Shown: positions 1 to 14,390 of the stretch, one piece after another | Layout of the letters: every line of letters begins with the position of its first letter | How positions within the stretch are numbered: the stretch's first letter is position 1 | From: Artemia franciscana | Lineage: Eukaryota; Arthropoda; Branchiopoda; Anostraca; Artemiidae | Assembly (NCBI RefSeq): GCF_032884065.1 | Contig: NC_088873.1 | Coordinates: 36,567,823-36,631,822 of the forward strand | Reading direction: 5' to 3' | DNA: 64,000 bases | Translations under genes and position numbers: made by a program | The notes under the pieces: generated by a model | Databases searched by the model: none | What the model saw: only the letters and a program-made list of their open reading frames with translations | Told to the model about the DNA's origin: nothing

Positions 1-285
1 TGAGCCCTCATGAAATGACACTTCAGTCATCGTAGTATTATTGGTAAATCTTCTCTTGAATGTGATTCTGTGTCTGATAAAACTGAACGTTTATTGAATA
101 TTAACGAAGGCAGGCTTACGTGCAGGGAGGGGGACCCACCCTTGAAAAGGTTTACGATTACCCTAGCACCCTTTTGGACTTTGTTTTCTAAGTATTCCCC
201 CCCTCTGAAATAGATTCCTACGTTTGTGTCTGAGTGAAAATGCTTTCGGGGCTTTTGGTTGCTTATTTCTTCTATTCTTCTACAG

Positions 286-389
286 ACTTTTGGTGCAAGA
301 GCGCTTGCTTCCTGGGCTTGGCTTATGCCGTTAGCTGTTTGTGTTTCTACATTTGGTTCTGCAAACGGGACGCTTTTTGTTGGAGGAAG
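286..389 (+). CDS. SLC7-type amino-acid transporter, internal exon 1 of 5 visible
   Basis: Exon of a membrane amino-acid transporter of the SLC7 light-chain family (b(0,+)/LAT type), which exchanges amino acids across the plasma membrane as a 12-helix carrier, usually with a heavy-chain partner. The exon follows a pyrimidine-rich tract and TACAG, and ends before GTATGT. It reads TFGARALASWAWLMPLAVCV, then STFGSANGTLFVGGR. The SxxGSxNGxLF block is a hallmark of the helix 8 region of SLC7 light chains. It closes in phase 2, and the next exon's first G completes the Arg codon. Upstream exons must lie before the window. The assignment rests on joining this exon with those at 1669, 6686, 18974 and 23130, whose phases fit. 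The exact paralogue (b(0,+)AT, LAT or an insect minidiscs-like type) is not settled. Confidence 0.85.
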
Positions 390-1668
390 GTATGTTTTTA
401 GATAAGATATGGAATGTGTTTATATCAGCCAATACCGTTTTTTTTTTTTTTTTTACTTAACATTCGATGTGGGGTGGGCTAAACCTAGGATTTTCTGATC
501 AATGACATTTTCTAAGCCCTTGATCTGGAAAGGGTTTGCCAATCCAACTTAAAAAATTTAAAACTTAAAATTAAAATACTTTTAAAGAACCTGTAAGTCA
601 TCCATACCAATAAACATTAGAGTTTAGCGTTCTGCTAAATATCGGAGTTTTCATGTCAGAGTTCAATTATTATTCTGATATAGGGCTAAATCAAAATAAT
701 ATTTCAATTATTTTAATGTTAATAATTCAATTATTTCAATAGATATTAAAGTTTAGATTCAGAATAATTGAGAACCGTAGCATTAAGCACTGCTGAAAAA
801 TGTTCCATCAATTTGGTAATTTACCTTTTGTGTTTTTTGAAATTATCTCACAACTCCTGTAAGGATACTAGTTTTTTCCTTTTTTTTAGTTGCTGGTGTG
901 GAGGCAGGTATCATTTTTTGGGGGGATGGGGAATATATCTAACTATCATAAACATAGCAGTGATGAACCACGTGAAAACTGAGAGAAAATAAAGTTTAGT
1001 GAGGGGGCTATAAAATACTGATAAGTTGGAGGTTTAAATTCTTCCTTTCTTTTATTTTGCCAAACAAAAAGTTGTCAAATATTGAACAAGTCAAAGAAAC
1101 AAAATGTTTTTATTTAACAATATTATGTTTTTTTTTCAAATTCTGTACTTTTTTGTTTGTTTTCTTTGTTTCTTATATCGTTTATCTAGCTTTTTTTAGA
1201 CGTAACAATAAAAGAAGGTGCATCATTTCAGCCAGATTTTCTTCTCAACTCTCTAGTTTTTCCTTAGGATAAATAGGAAGCGTGGGTGGGTTACCGTGAC
1301 TTAATTAAGAATTGAATGTATAATTTTTGAAGCAATTGTTTCCCAAGTTTCAAGGATTTTGCCTGGATGTCAAGGCACACAAAAAAATCACAAAAAAAAA
1401 AACATTATCATAGTAGCCATATTCTTGTCAACAGTTTAACCTGAAATATTCTTTGTCACACTTTTTCTTTTTTCTTCTGTTTTTTCTTCTGTTTCTGTTA
1501 TTTTTTAATATTTTATTTTTTACTACTATGTAAGTTTAACATAACCTACAAAAAAAATCCCCTTAGCTTTGCTAAACTTCAATTATGCCTGTGTGTTAAA
1601 TAAGTTAATTTAGACGTAGATAGAACTTTTCTTCAATTTATAAATCAAGGTTTTTCCTCTTTTTTTAG
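390..1668 (+). other. Transporter intron, no further gene seen
   Basis: AT-rich intron between two transporter exons, opening with GTATGT and closing with a T-rich tract and TTTTTTAG. It contains homopolymer T and A runs. I see no conserved reading frame or clear transposon. Confidence 0.6.
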
Positions 1669-1765
1669 GTTGTCCTATGTTGCAAGCCGGGAAGGACATC
1701 TGGTTGATATTCTCTCTTATGTCCATGTTCGGAGATTGACTCCAAGTCCAGCACTTTTATTTAAT
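1669..1765 (+). CDS. SLC7-type amino-acid transporter, exon 2 of 5 visible
   Basis: The first G completes the Arg codon from the previous exon, then the exon reads [20 protein letters not shown] followed by [12 protein letters not shown]. The (A/G)xREGHLP-like block followed by a TPxPAL motif is characteristic of SLC7 light chains, at the loop and start of helix 9. The acceptor is preceded by a long T tract and the donor is AAT/GTAACT, giving phase 0. There are no stops, and conservation is strong enough that I consider it a real exon. Confidence 0.87.
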
Positions 1766-2040
1766 GTAACTATTTTAATGTCAAAACAATTTCAGAAACA
1801 AAGACAGGGCAATTTCAAAGCAGATATGCTTTGAAACGCCCCCCTTTAATTTACAGGGGGGGTGTGTGAATTGTGACTGTATATTCTTTAATGTTGCTCA
1901 TTTCCGGCATAATTTTCTTCTTTTTTGTTTGAAATATAATTCTAATCCTTTGTCTGGTCCTGCCAAAAATCTCAGAAAAAAGAATAAAAGAGAGTTTTCT
2001 TTCCCTACAGTTCCTTGGTGAGTAGGGCTGAGAAATTAGC

Positions 2041-3040
2041 TGAGTAGGCCAAGAATAAATATACATACGCACTAATAACTTGAGGGAAGCAAAAAATCAG
2101 TGATGTAAAAAAAGATCCAATTGAAGTTCATTTCAATAAATGGGTGCTAATTTTGGTATGTACTTAGCCTAAAATTATGAACAATAAGCGAATTTTTTCT
2201 AGAAGTAGTATCAGGCAAAATTCAGAGCACCTCGAATGATGCTTTACCAAATTAAGAAGAATGAAGCAAAAAGTCTCGTGGAAAGACTAAAGTGATATTT
2301 TTTATTGCTTGTGTAAACCTTTATTTGAATTCCCAACGTTATCTGACGCCTTTCAAAACTACACATCCAAAACAAAAAGAGAAGTAACTAGTAAAGAATG
2401 TTTAGACTCAGGAGTTTTAGTTCATAATTCTGAAAAATATCAAAATATAAAAATTCTCTTGATATTCTGGTAACATATACAATGACCGTCTTCAGTAGAT
2501 AAACAAAAGTCTTCGGTCAGTTTATCTAGTGTAAACGGCCATTGTATATGTGTCCAAACTATCCAAAATTTTGTGTATCACTATCAAATAAAAGGATTTT
2601 CCCTACTGAACTTTTATTTATACATCATAATTCTTGTTACCAAGAATAAATACTAATAACTTGAAGGAAGCAAAAAATCAGTGATGCAAAAAAAAAACCA
2701 ATTGAGGTGCAGCTCAATAAATGGTTGCCATTTTCGGTATGAACTTGGTCTAAAATTATGAACAATAACTGATTTTTTTTTTTTTCTATAAGTAGTATCA
2801 GTCTCAATATTTAGACTCAATAGCTTTTCGTTCATAATTATGAAAATTATCAAAATATCAAAAATTATCTTAATATTTTGGTAACATATACAGGGGCCGT
2901 CTTCAGCAGATAAACAAAAGCCCTCAGTCAATTTATCTACGGAAAACTGTCACTATATATGTGACCAAACTATCCAGAAAATTTTGTGTTTTACTATCGA
3001 ATAAAAGGACTGTATCTAATGAACTTTTATTAATACATCA
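2041..3040. repeat. Two diverged copies of a hairpin-bearing dispersed repeat
   Basis: The stretch from about 2048 recurs from about 2642. Shared landmarks are AAGAATAAATA, ACTTGA(G/A)GGAAGCAAAAAAT, CCTAAAATTATGAACAATAA and AGAAGTAGTATCAG. Each copy carries a partly self-complementary segment around ACATATACA...CCGTCTTCAG...GATAAAC followed by its imperfect inverse (about 2471-2555 and 2885-2965). A fragment of the same motif recurs at 3340-3370. The layout suggests a non-autonomous foldback or MITE-type DNA element related to the cleaner one at 29673-29900. It has no coding capacity. Confidence 0.6.
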
Positions 3041-4510
3041 TAAAAAGGCAGCGTAGTCTTCGAAAATACCTAATTATTACTTCAGATGTAAACTTAAAAA
3101 CAAACAGAAAAAATTTGATAAACTTGGTAGAACTCCCATCTCTTTTAATTTTTGTCAGGATCCGATAAAAATCAGTCCATTCTGGCCTTTTAAGAGGGTA
3201 GTATTCCTGCATGTTTTTCAGCCATCTCATTTGTCTGTTGACAAACAGTTTTAGGGTAACCATTTCTGGTAGATAACTGAGCTAAAGCAGCTTCATTTCT
3301 TAGGAATAGTCTTTCGTCCTTCCAAATGATATTTTAGTAACATATACAGTGGCCGTCCTGGCCGAAGAAAATCCAATTAAAATACAAGAAAATAGAAAAA
3401 GACGTTATGAGTTTTCTTGTGTGTCTTTTGAATACTGCCCTAAAAGTGAACAATATGAAAAGATTCGAGAATAATCTGCCACACAAATTATTACTCTTGT
3501 CATTCCTCTTTTTTGAGGGTCCCAAAGCCTCATTCCATTCCACATTCCCTAGACATTATAATCCAGAAAAAAACAGTACATATTTTGAGCAAATCTATTG
3601 GGGAATTCAGATAGCAATTTGTTAAACTTCGTTTTATTCTCTCTTCCTCACAGTATCGGTATGCATATCGCATAGCGTTTTATATACAAAACGGAATCTG
3701 TGTCATATTTATAATTTTTTTATGGTTTTAAATCTAGTCTGCACAGAATAGGCCTAGGCTAGCTTGGGAAATCTTGGTATGTTTAGTAGGTTAATTAACT
3801 TCAAGCTGGTAAACCCACTTGGGAAAGAATTTGTCTTTCTTTACCCTCGCTTTAATTTAAAAGCACTTGAAAATTCAATTTTGCTGGGGATTCGGGTCAA
3901 AATAAGTCAGCAAACGCTAGATGGCTTTGGTAACTTTTTTCGGCCCTAGTGTCAGTTTCCACTCTTATAAGTTTCTTATACTCTTTGTGCTAGATTGATT
4001 AAAGTAAAACTTTCCAAAAAAGTTTTTCAAAAGAAAGTAAAGACCATATTAAACTTAAGATCAGCAGAAACAAATTTCTAAAATAATTCAAGCTCAAAAC
4101 AATCAGAAATTATTATTAAAGCAAAAGTCTGAAGTCTACTGTGTTATTGGTGCTTTACTGACAACTAATTATATTACAATATTTTCTTTTCTCTTATTAT
4201 AACATTGAAATCAAAATAAATTTACAGGGAAATAGAATCTTTAATTGATGAGCTTTAAGCAATTAATATCTTTATATATAAAATATTCCGTGTAATTTTA
4301 TTAGTTGTCTCCAAGACTGTTCTTTCTAAGCCTATATAGTTTTCCCGTAAGCGCCAATGACACAGAAGGCCTTACAAATAATTTATCAAAAAACGTAAAG
4401 AGCTCTATTCAACCAAAACGATCGAATAATCCTCCAAGCGTAAGATTACCACAAATCAATAACAATAAATAACTGAGTCAAACTCAAAACAAGCAGATAT
4501 TAACATGAGT

Positions 4511-4907
4511 ACTGACAACCCCTATGCCTTCGCTTTATCAGGACTAGAATATAATTTGCACTTTACTGAAAAAAAGCAACGAATCACAGTGGATTGTCAG
4601 TTTAATATACATATACGGATATTTATTCCTCAATGTCCTAATATTTTTTTTTGTTTATTAAAGTAAGAACTGACAACACCCATGCCTTCGCTTTATCAGG
4701 ACTAGAACATAATTTGCACTTTACTGAAAAAAAGCAACGAATCACAGTGGATTGTCAGTTTAATTTACATATACGGATATTTATTCCTCAATGTCCTAAT
4801 ATTTTTTTTTGGTTTATTAAAATATGAACTTCAAAACATTTAACATTAATTAATTTCAATAAAGTGCAAAAATTTTCGAGGTTTGAGCAGGCCTTGGGGT
4901 TGTCAGT
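4511..4907. mobile_element. MITE-like element with 12-bp terminal inverted repeats and internal duplication
   Basis: The left end is ACTGACAACCCC and the right end is its perfect inverse, GGGGTTGTCAGT (4896-4907). Inside, a 158-bp unit is present twice in tandem, starting at 4511 and 4669, nearly identical over the segment from TATGCCTTCGCTTTATCAGG to the T-rich tract. The unit also contains an internal GATTGTCAG near 4592 and 4750, so the terminal motif is iterated. There is no open frame. It is probably a non-autonomous DNA transposon. I did not find a convincing target-site duplication. Confidence 0.55.
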
Positions 4908-6685
4908 CCTACTCACGCTAATTTCTGCTCGTTTTCAGTTTTAATCGGTGATTTATTGTAATTTATGTTCATTTTAGGTTTATTTATTTATTGACCATGA
5001 ATTGTTGTAGTTTTACACTTGAAAGATTATTTGACTTTATCTCTGGTGATTTTTGGTTCAATGGAGCTCTTTACTTTAAGTCGAAACACTAATTTTGTGG
5101 AAAAATGTTTTTAAAATAAATTTTGTTAGTTTTTATTGACATAGTCTTTTTCATGAAAAAAATTTATTGCTTCTTTTCGGTATTCATCCATAAGAATTCA
5201 TTGTTTGGCTTACTATGCTGTTGTTTGGCTTACTATGCTGGAGAAACTTTTTCAACAATTTATAATCCTGGCACAAATAGTATTGTTTAATTTAGTTTTA
5301 TACCTCCTCAAGTTGACCTGAAAAATAAAACTTAATACCATTCCCAAAAAATTATATCTATGCTCCTTGACAACTTGGACACACTAACCCTCTTTTGATT
5401 TAGCTAAATTGTAAGAGCAGAAGTAGTCACAGTAATGGCCCCGAAATTCTTAACTTAGTACCCACAGTCGTTCTAGAGATATTGCTGAGATGTTTTATTG
5501 GCAATCAGCATAGACACAGTGCCTTTTGATTTAGTCTTAAAGCATAGTGGGCAGATCGCATAGCTTTAGGGGGGGGGGTGACAAACACAATATCCCTAGA
5601 GACTTCACTACTGGATCGTTTTACTGCACTGAACAAGATTTTGTTCAGCGCTGTCTCAAAATTTTGATTGGATGTGACTGGAAAAAGAATAGGGTCACAA
5701 GGACGACTGCTTGTCCCCTAATCACTTTATACTCTCAAAAATTCACTAAAACTTTTAATTTCCATTGTAATTGGCTCTCTTAAGAGTTCCAGTGATTTTG
5801 TAAGTTTTGGTAGAGCGGCGCTGCCCATGATATTGCTTACGTTCCTTTTTGAAAACCTGAATATATAGAGTTTTTTCGTTCCGACGTCCCTAAAAGTTTC
5901 GCCTTAATATCCGCCGCATCATTTGTTATAGTAACTGTAGTGGTAGTAAATAAACATAATAAATAAATAGTACTAAATAGTATACAAGTAGGGCGTTCTG
6001 ACTATTTCACATTCTTCCACAGAATGCTCTGAAAGGTCAAACTTAATAATGTAAGCCGTTCTTGAGATATTGGTTTGTCACACTTTTGACAATCTATATG
6101 ATCATAGTTCACTTTGATTTAGTTCAACATCGCTTAAATTAACCTTGAAATCTTCACCTTAATACCCTTAGCTTGCCTAGTAGCAATAGCTATAGTAACA
6201 GTAGTAGCATTAGTAGCAGCATGCGCCTAGCATGTTTGGTTTTCTTCAATACCCCCTTCAACACACGCTGAAAATCCAACTGAACACGACCAGCCGTTCC
6301 TGAAGTATTGCTGATACGTCCTCTCCGCAACCTGTCTGGGCACAAAGTGTTCAGACCAAGTTAAATACATTTTCAATAATCATCCCACTCATGATGCCTG
6401 GAAACTTCCTCTTGATACGGTAAAAACTTTTCTGGTGGCATAGAAGAGAAAAATTGAAAAGCTAACCAAGGCACATGCTATCTGTAGTCTATTATACTTA
6501 ATACCTTATTCATATAAACCACGTTAGCTTCCCAGTAGCAAGGAGCAGTAGCAGTCCTAGAAAATAAGAATTTGTTCCATTTTTGAGTCTCGTTGGTAGT
6601 TTACAATTTATTCAGATTTTGATATATATTTCATTCGTACTTTATTATATCTTATTGGATTTAGATATAATTTATTACATTTCAG

Positions 6686-6835
6686 ACGTTGATTGCATTA
6701 CTGATGATTATTCCTGGTAATATTGGAAGTTTAATTGACTTCTTCAGCTTTACTGCTTGGATATTTTACGGGGGATGTATGGCCGCTCTTATACTGATGA
6801 GGTATACAAGGCCCAATGCTCCACGACCTTATAAG
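6686..6835 (+). CDS. SLC7-type amino-acid transporter, exon 3 of 5 visible
   Basis: Exactly 50 codons in phase 0 between TTTCAG and GTAAGT. The exon reads TLIALLMIIPGNIGSLIDFF, SFTAWIFYGGCMAALILMRY and TRPNAPRPYK. It supplies helices 9 and 10 of the carrier. The (I/L)IDFFSFTxWxFYG and RPxAPRPYK blocks match insect b(0,+)-type transporters closely. It is joined in frame to the exons at 1669-1765 and 18974-19142. Confidence 0.9.
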
Positions 6836-8204
6836 GTAAGTTTAACTCACGGTTGCCACCTGATGAAAGAAAAAATCACAATATTTAGTGACGTTTTGGT
6901 TGATTTAGGGATTTTCTTCAATAATATAGTGATGTATGTGCTCATCTAGTGCTTTTGTTTTTGTTTAGATAGTATAACAAATCACTAGAAATAGTGATAA
7001 TTAATAGAGGTGGCGACCCTGGTTTAACCAGTATATATTCAAGTGGCGCTAATGGTGTGAAAAGTCTTGAAGGCGTTTTATAAAGCTGACAATTATATTT
7101 TATGCTACCATAAACTGAGAATTTGATTTCATTTTGGATATGGTAACCTAAAAGTATTATGCGACATTTGGGTAAAATCGATTGGTATAATAGAGTCCCC
7201 CAAACACGAAAAGACATTCTCAATATCAATGGTAATAATTTTAGTGATCTGAACTTACATATTGTGCTCCCATATACAAGCAATTTGGGCTGATGATTTG
7301 CTGTAACTTCACTGCCATTTTTATAAAACTGATATTTACAAAACACTAAGCTAGACCGAGAACCTTCAATCGATACTTCATATGGTAGCCTAAAATATAT
7401 TATGAAATATTTTATAATATGAAATATTATAAAATTGATTTTTATAATATACTATCCTCTAAAAAAACGAGTCGAGACTTGAAATATTGACGGACCTGAC
7501 AAAAACTTATTGGGTTTCTATGGTCCAGATTCTAACATCTACATAGAAGGACTGATGATAAAATGAAGGTCGGAACACATTCTAAGAGGGGTTACAGGTT
7601 TACAGGAACTCGACGGACACTTGACTGGAATATATTTTGTTTTGGCTAATAAATAAGTAAAATTTAACTCCTTTTACAACCAATCTAGGTTTTTCCATAA
7701 AATATTCAAAAAAAAAACTTCGGCGAAAATATTGTTACTTATTTACATTAAACATTAGACATCAACACTTATATTAAAAACATTAGTTCATGACTTTGTT
7801 GTCAAGGAAAAAAATACCATAAATACGAAATAAATCACCATAAAATTACCCAAAAAATTTGCATAAAAACGAGAACGGATAAATTTCTTACAAGGATCAC
7901 AAGGAATACCTAAACAAATTAAACAGCTAAGTAGTTTAAGATGAACGTAGTGCAATTTAATTCTTACCTTATTATTAATAATATTAAAAGGCTTAGAACC
8001 GAAAATTAAAATTTGAAATATTTCAAGCCGAAATCTAACACTGAAATCGGAAGAAAAAAAACGATCATTTAAAATATCAGTTTTGCTCTGAAAGGAAACC
8101 CAGGATGGACTAAGTAAAGAAAGATAACCTGTCTGCACAATTCAAGAAGTTGCAAATCCAAGACCAAAAATACAAGATGTTATAATATAATCAAAAAGAC
8201 TGCA
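6836..8204 (+). other. Intron segment without an assignable feature
   Basis: The intron begins here and runs to 18973. This first stretch is AT-rich. Two open stretches on the minus strand (7346-6942 and 8138-7788) match nothing I recognise, and I treat them as chance or decayed transposon sequence. Confidence 0.4.
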
Positions 8205-8480
8205 CAATATTGCTGCTACTACTACTACTAACAACTTACTTCGATATAAAACCTCTAAGGCCAACAAATCTATGCAAGCTCCTCCTCCATCCCAATCTAT
8301 TCAAAACCCCCCTCTTTACACCCTCCCGAGAAGTTTCTATTCTTTTAGACTTCACGGCATCCTCCCATCTCCCATCGGGGACGATCTGCTTTTTGTTTGG
8401 CCCTAGATGGTTGGCCAACAAAGGCAATCTTTGGCAATATGTCACTTTTCATCCACAGAACCTTTCCTATTCATCATAGC
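8205..8480 (-). mobile_element. 3' end of an RTE-like LINE (truncated)
   Basis: The minus strand from 8445 translates as the C-terminal tail of an RTE/jockey-like reverse transcriptase. The recognisable segment is GRWEDAVKSKRIETSREGVK followed by RGVLNRLGWRRSL. The same tail recurs at 20250-20450 and 20480-20700. Downstream on the element's strand is a TAG/GTA trinucleotide tail (8215-8230 as TACTAC on the plus strand), typical of RTE 3' ends. Only the last ~90 codons survive, so it is a 5'-truncated, inactive insertion in a transporter intron. Confidence 0.6.
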
Positions 8481-8918
8481 CTTTCAGCCATACAAAGCAA
8501 GATTGCGCCCCATTTTTCGTAGAACCTATTGTTATAAATAAGGTTAGTCAGAAGGGTGCTTTGGTGCTGGAGGGGAGGGGCTCAGTACTTATTTCAATTA
8601 AGAAAGGTCAAATCGACTATGGTCCAAAAATAAATAAAAGATTAATGTTAATTAACAAAGTTAATGAGCATAAAACGAGAAGAATTAGAAGGAATCAATT
8701 TGGACAAGGGAATTAAATTTTGCAGAGGCTATAGTAAAAAAAAGTCACTTTCTAGCGGCTGAAAATGTCTAATTAGCGCTAAACTCACTTAAGCAAAAAC
8801 TATTTTATAAAAATATTTATTAAATTTAAAATAACTATTTTATTATTATTTATAAGTTACGCAATAAGAAAATCGCAAAATATGGAAAATACGATACATC
8901 ATTGATCAGAACATTTTA

Positions 8919-9305
8919 CACTAATTCTTAGTATTGCTAAAGCAGGTAGCAACAGTCTCTTTGAAGGAATCAGTTTTGTTTATACAGATTCTTTACTGCT
9001 GTATATTTTTCTGTATATTTTTCACTAATTCTTAGTATTGCTAAATCAGGTAGCAACAGTCTCTTTGAAGGAATCAGTTTTGTTTATACAGATTCTTTAC
9101 TGCTGTATATTTTTCTGTATATTTTTCACTAATTCTTAGTATTGCTAAATCAGGTAGCAACAGTCTCTTTGAAGGAATCAGTTTTGTTTATACAGATTCT
9201 TTACTGCTGTATATTTTTCTGTATATTTTTCACTAATTCTTAGTATTGCCAAATCAGGTAGCAACAGTCTCTTTGAAGGAACCAGTTTTGTTTATACAGA
9301 TTGTC
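8919..9305. repeat. 104-bp tandem repeat, about 3.7 copies
   Basis: Units begin at 8919, 9023, 9127 and 9231, each with CACTAATTCTTAGTATTGC. The period is exactly 104 bp, with only a few substitutions (for example AAGCAGG against AATCAGG). The last copy breaks off after GTTTATACAGATT. It is a young noncoding minisatellite in the intron. Confidence 0.9.
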
Positions 9306-9406
9306 TATCCATTATTAGATAACAAAAAACTGAATTTTTTTTACTGAATTTTTTACCTATACTGCTGTATATTTTTACCTTTATACCTTTAATTTTACCT
9401 TTATAT

Positions 9407-9640
9407 AATTTTTTACCTTTTACTGTTATATATTTCATAGAAAATTTATAAAAGCTAGCTAAAAAAACATTGTATGACAATACTGAAAAAACATCAATTA
9501 TACACATCTATTACGAGCATAATTTTTTACCTTTTACTGCTGTATATTTCATAGAAAATTTATAAAAGCTAGCTAAAAAAAAAACATTCCATGACAATAT
9601 TGAAAAAACCTCAATTATATTCATCTATTATAAGCATACC
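9407..9640. repeat. 114-bp tandem duplication
   Basis: Two copies start at 9407 and 9521 with AATTTTTTACCTTTTACTG and share CATAGAAAATTTATAAAAGC. The second copy has a longer A run and several substitutions. It lies directly after the 104-bp array and shares its CTGCTGTATATTT word, so the two arrays may have a common origin. Confidence 0.8.
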
Positions 9641-10690
9641 TTGTTAAAAAAAATCTTTGGGTGTACTTATTAGCACCTTGGGCACCCATAAAGAGGGAAA
9701 GCAGGGGGCAACAGCCCGCCCAGGCTGAATGACGCTGCCTTATATTTTAATTGTATTATTTCTATTATACAGCATACAGGGGGGAATAGTAACTTGGCAG
9801 ATTTCTTTCTAGGTTATTTTCTTGACCCCGGATTCACTCCTGAAAATTTCATTGACGTAGCTCGACTGCTTTCCAGGATAGTGAGAAGCCCCTGAAATAA
9901 GATTTTACCCACTTTGGAAAAATTGAACTACTAAATAAGCGATCAATAGCCACATTTGCTTAGACTTAATGAAAAAAATTAACTGTACCTTCATTTCCCT
10001 TTTTAAATAAACCGAAAATACATTATTTCATTTTCTTATGTAAATTGTGCGTTTCTTGTCTAGCATTTGTTATATCAACAAGGCAGTATATAGGGGGAGG
10101 GTTGACCCCCCACCCCAAATGTTTGTCTGACTCGTAAAAAACGTAAAACAGTAAATATAAACAAGTCTTTGATGCATTTTTTAAAAATTATTTTTATAAA
10201 CCCCTTCCCTCTCCCCCCCCCCCCGAAAAAATCCTAAATTTGGCCCCTGGATATTGAGCATTGAAGACAAATTCAAAAATACTTTCAGTACATTGTTTAA
10301 ACTTCCATCTCACTTTTTATTCTCGAACAAATTTATTTTTATATTTTCACTACGATGTAATGAATCACCATCCCAAGGGTACTGTTGTGTGAAGTTTAAA
10401 GGCTCTATCTAATTTTTTTTGTAATTATTCTAATGGTACTGCACCTTTCTTAATTCAGAGAGTAAGATATACATTTATTAACAAAACAAACCTTATTCAC
10501 AGTCTACCTGCCAAGAAAGGCAATGAAGTTAGAAAGGGCAAGCGGAACTATCAACTGACAATTGTAATTACATATTCAATTGCAGTAACATTCAATTCAA
10601 GTACAATATTCAATTATAATAATAACTACCTACCTGCGAATTAAAGCTCTGTTAAGCAATTGAAATTAAATTTAGATAATAATTCATCCT
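9641..10690 (+). other. Intron segment without an assignable feature
   Basis: AT-rich intronic DNA with short G- and C-runs near 9690, 10090 and 10210. I see no conserved frame, RNA gene or clear element boundary. Confidence 0.4.
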
Positions 10691-10747
10691 TTAATAGAGA
10701 ATTTGAGCATATATATAATGAAAAGAGAAATCACCAATGCTACAGAA

Positions 10748-10812
<65 letters not shown>

Positions 10813-11123
10813 AGACAGAAGGAGAAAAGGAAGACTGTTTTCCTAAATTAGTGATTAATATAGACCAGCACTTGAATGAGGCCTTAACCCTACTCATCCA
10901 TACAATCACATAGGTCAAACAGCATAGCCACACACAATCAACCATAAAGAATAATCCATGGACAGGCAGTCATGTCGTCAATAAGTATAAGTCGTCATTT
11001 ACCAAACAATAGAAAAAATAATATAGACAAATAATTCAGAGGCAACACCCAACATAAGGGCTCATCAGGAGAATACACTGGCCTATATAGGGTTTCGCCA
11101 CTCTAAATTCTCTACCCAGCACA
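10691..11123 (-). repeat. Dispersed repeat, copy 1 (inverse of 34985-35389)
   Basis: Read on the minus strand, this segment matches 34985-35389 over about 400 bp. Shared landmarks are AGAGAATTTA, CTCCTGATGAGCCCTT, TGCCTGTCCATGGATTATTC and GTGCTGGTCTATATTAATCA, and both copies contain GAAAACAGTCTTCCTTTTCT. An A run of about 60 nt (10750-10810) in this copy corresponds to a shorter T tract in the other. It is noncoding and has no known identity. Both copies end next to (AT)n or Helitron sequence, so it may be a non-autonomous mobile element. Confidence 0.65.
10750..10810 (+). repeat. Poly(A) tract of about 60 nt
   Basis: Uninterrupted A run followed by GGAGACAGAAGG. It lies inside the dispersed repeat and is probably expansion of a shorter A-rich tract, because the second copy has only about 20 interrupted residues. 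Confidence 0.95.
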
Positions 11124-13546
<2,423 letters not shown>

Positions 13547-13710
13547 ATAGATGGCGACTTTTTCAACTTAAGATGATGGCATCATCATAGATGTGGTCAC
13601 ATTTTGATGACGACAAAACCTGAAACCAAACTATTCTAGATTTAATTTTCAGCTTTAACCTTGATAATAATCTATAATATTCCTGTGATTTTTAGTTCCC
13701 CAAATAATGG
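13547..13710 (+). repeat. Left copy of the 164-bp direct repeat flanking the LINE
   Basis: From ATAGATGGCGAC to CAAATAATGG this is almost identical to 18601-18763, differing by one T and a few substitutions. The right copy starts immediately after the LINE tail, and the left copy ends where the inserted DNA begins. This is the geometry of an unusually long target-site duplication. The left copy carries a duplicate of the intron end and the first ~17 nt of a transporter pseudo-exon. Confidence 0.85.
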
Positions 13711-13720
13711 GGAACTAAAA
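13689..13720. repeat. Perfect inverted repeat across the insertion junction
   Basis: TTTTAGTTCCCC (13689-13700) and GGGGAACTAAAA (13709-13720) form a perfect 12-bp stem around an 8-nt spacer. The left arm belongs to the target repeat and the right arm to the inserted DNA, so the junction looks templated by snap-back copying. Confidence 0.85.
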
Positions 13721-13736
13721 ATTATGACGATGCTAC

Positions 13737-13775
13737 GACGATGCTACAATCATTCTTACTGATTGTAGCATCGTC
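13737..13775. repeat. 16-bp stem hairpin near the LINE 5' end
   Basis: GACGATGCTACAATCA (13737-13752) and its exact inverse (13760-13775) enclose a 7-nt loop. GACGATGCTAC also occurs once more just upstream. Function unknown. It may be part of the LINE 5' region or filler made at insertion. Confidence 0.8.
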
Positions 13776-14390
13776 ATAACAATAACAAATCCATGTGGCT
13801 GAATAAATTTGAACCCTGGATATATATGTATTAAACTGTGAGATAAACCTGTTTTTCTTTGTTTTTTGCATTTTCCTTGGTCTTGTGTTACCCTAGGTGT
13901 TGATTTAAGGAACTTACCTCAGTGCTGTGACTGATATATTTAGACTTTTGGGCAATTCATTTTGTTTTCAATTCTCCAGGGAATTGCGCATCTTCCCGTT
14001 CTTCCTTATCTACCTATACAGTGTTGCCACAATAAATTTGCGAAGTATTTATTTTTCTGATAAAGCCACAGATTACGTAAGTTGAATCGTTTATTTTCTG
14101 CATTTGGGGAAACCTGTGCAGAAGAGAGCGATAACAAACACGAAGAGCCGTATTGGTACCGGCGGGATATCCATCCTTAAACTGCTGGGGATAGGTGATT
14201 TGAGTATCCGCGCTTCCCACAGGTCCCCCAAGTTCTGAATCCGTGCCCACAAACTTGACATTCTCATCTGCGCATGCGCACTGGATCTTGCGCACCCACG
14301 TTTGCTTTTGATTTTTGAATTAGGCGCGAGCCGCGATTTTGGACTTGAGAAAATCCCTATTGTTCACCGAACTCGAAAATCCTCCGGAAG

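Larger units (their letters stand above)
1766..6685 (+). other. Transporter intron rich in repeats
   Basis: Intron running from GTAACT to the acceptor TTTCAG. It contains two diverged copies of a repeat at 2041-3040 and a small TIR element at 4511-4907, both listed separately. The stretches 3371-4510 and 4908-6685 are AT-rich. Apart from a 20-bp duplication near 5203-5240, I see nothing there that I can assign. Confidence 0.6.

Noticed and set aside
6942-7346. A 134-codon minus-strand frame in the transporter intron
   Set aside because: No recognisable domain and antisense to the transporter intron. Not supported as a gene.
7788-8138. A 116-codon minus-strand frame upstream of the RTE 3' end
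   Set aside because: I considered it as more LINE coding sequence, but found no reverse-transcriptase or RNase H motif.
10660-10945. Frames with poly-Lys or poly-Phe
   Set aside because: They come from the A60 tract inside a dispersed repeat.
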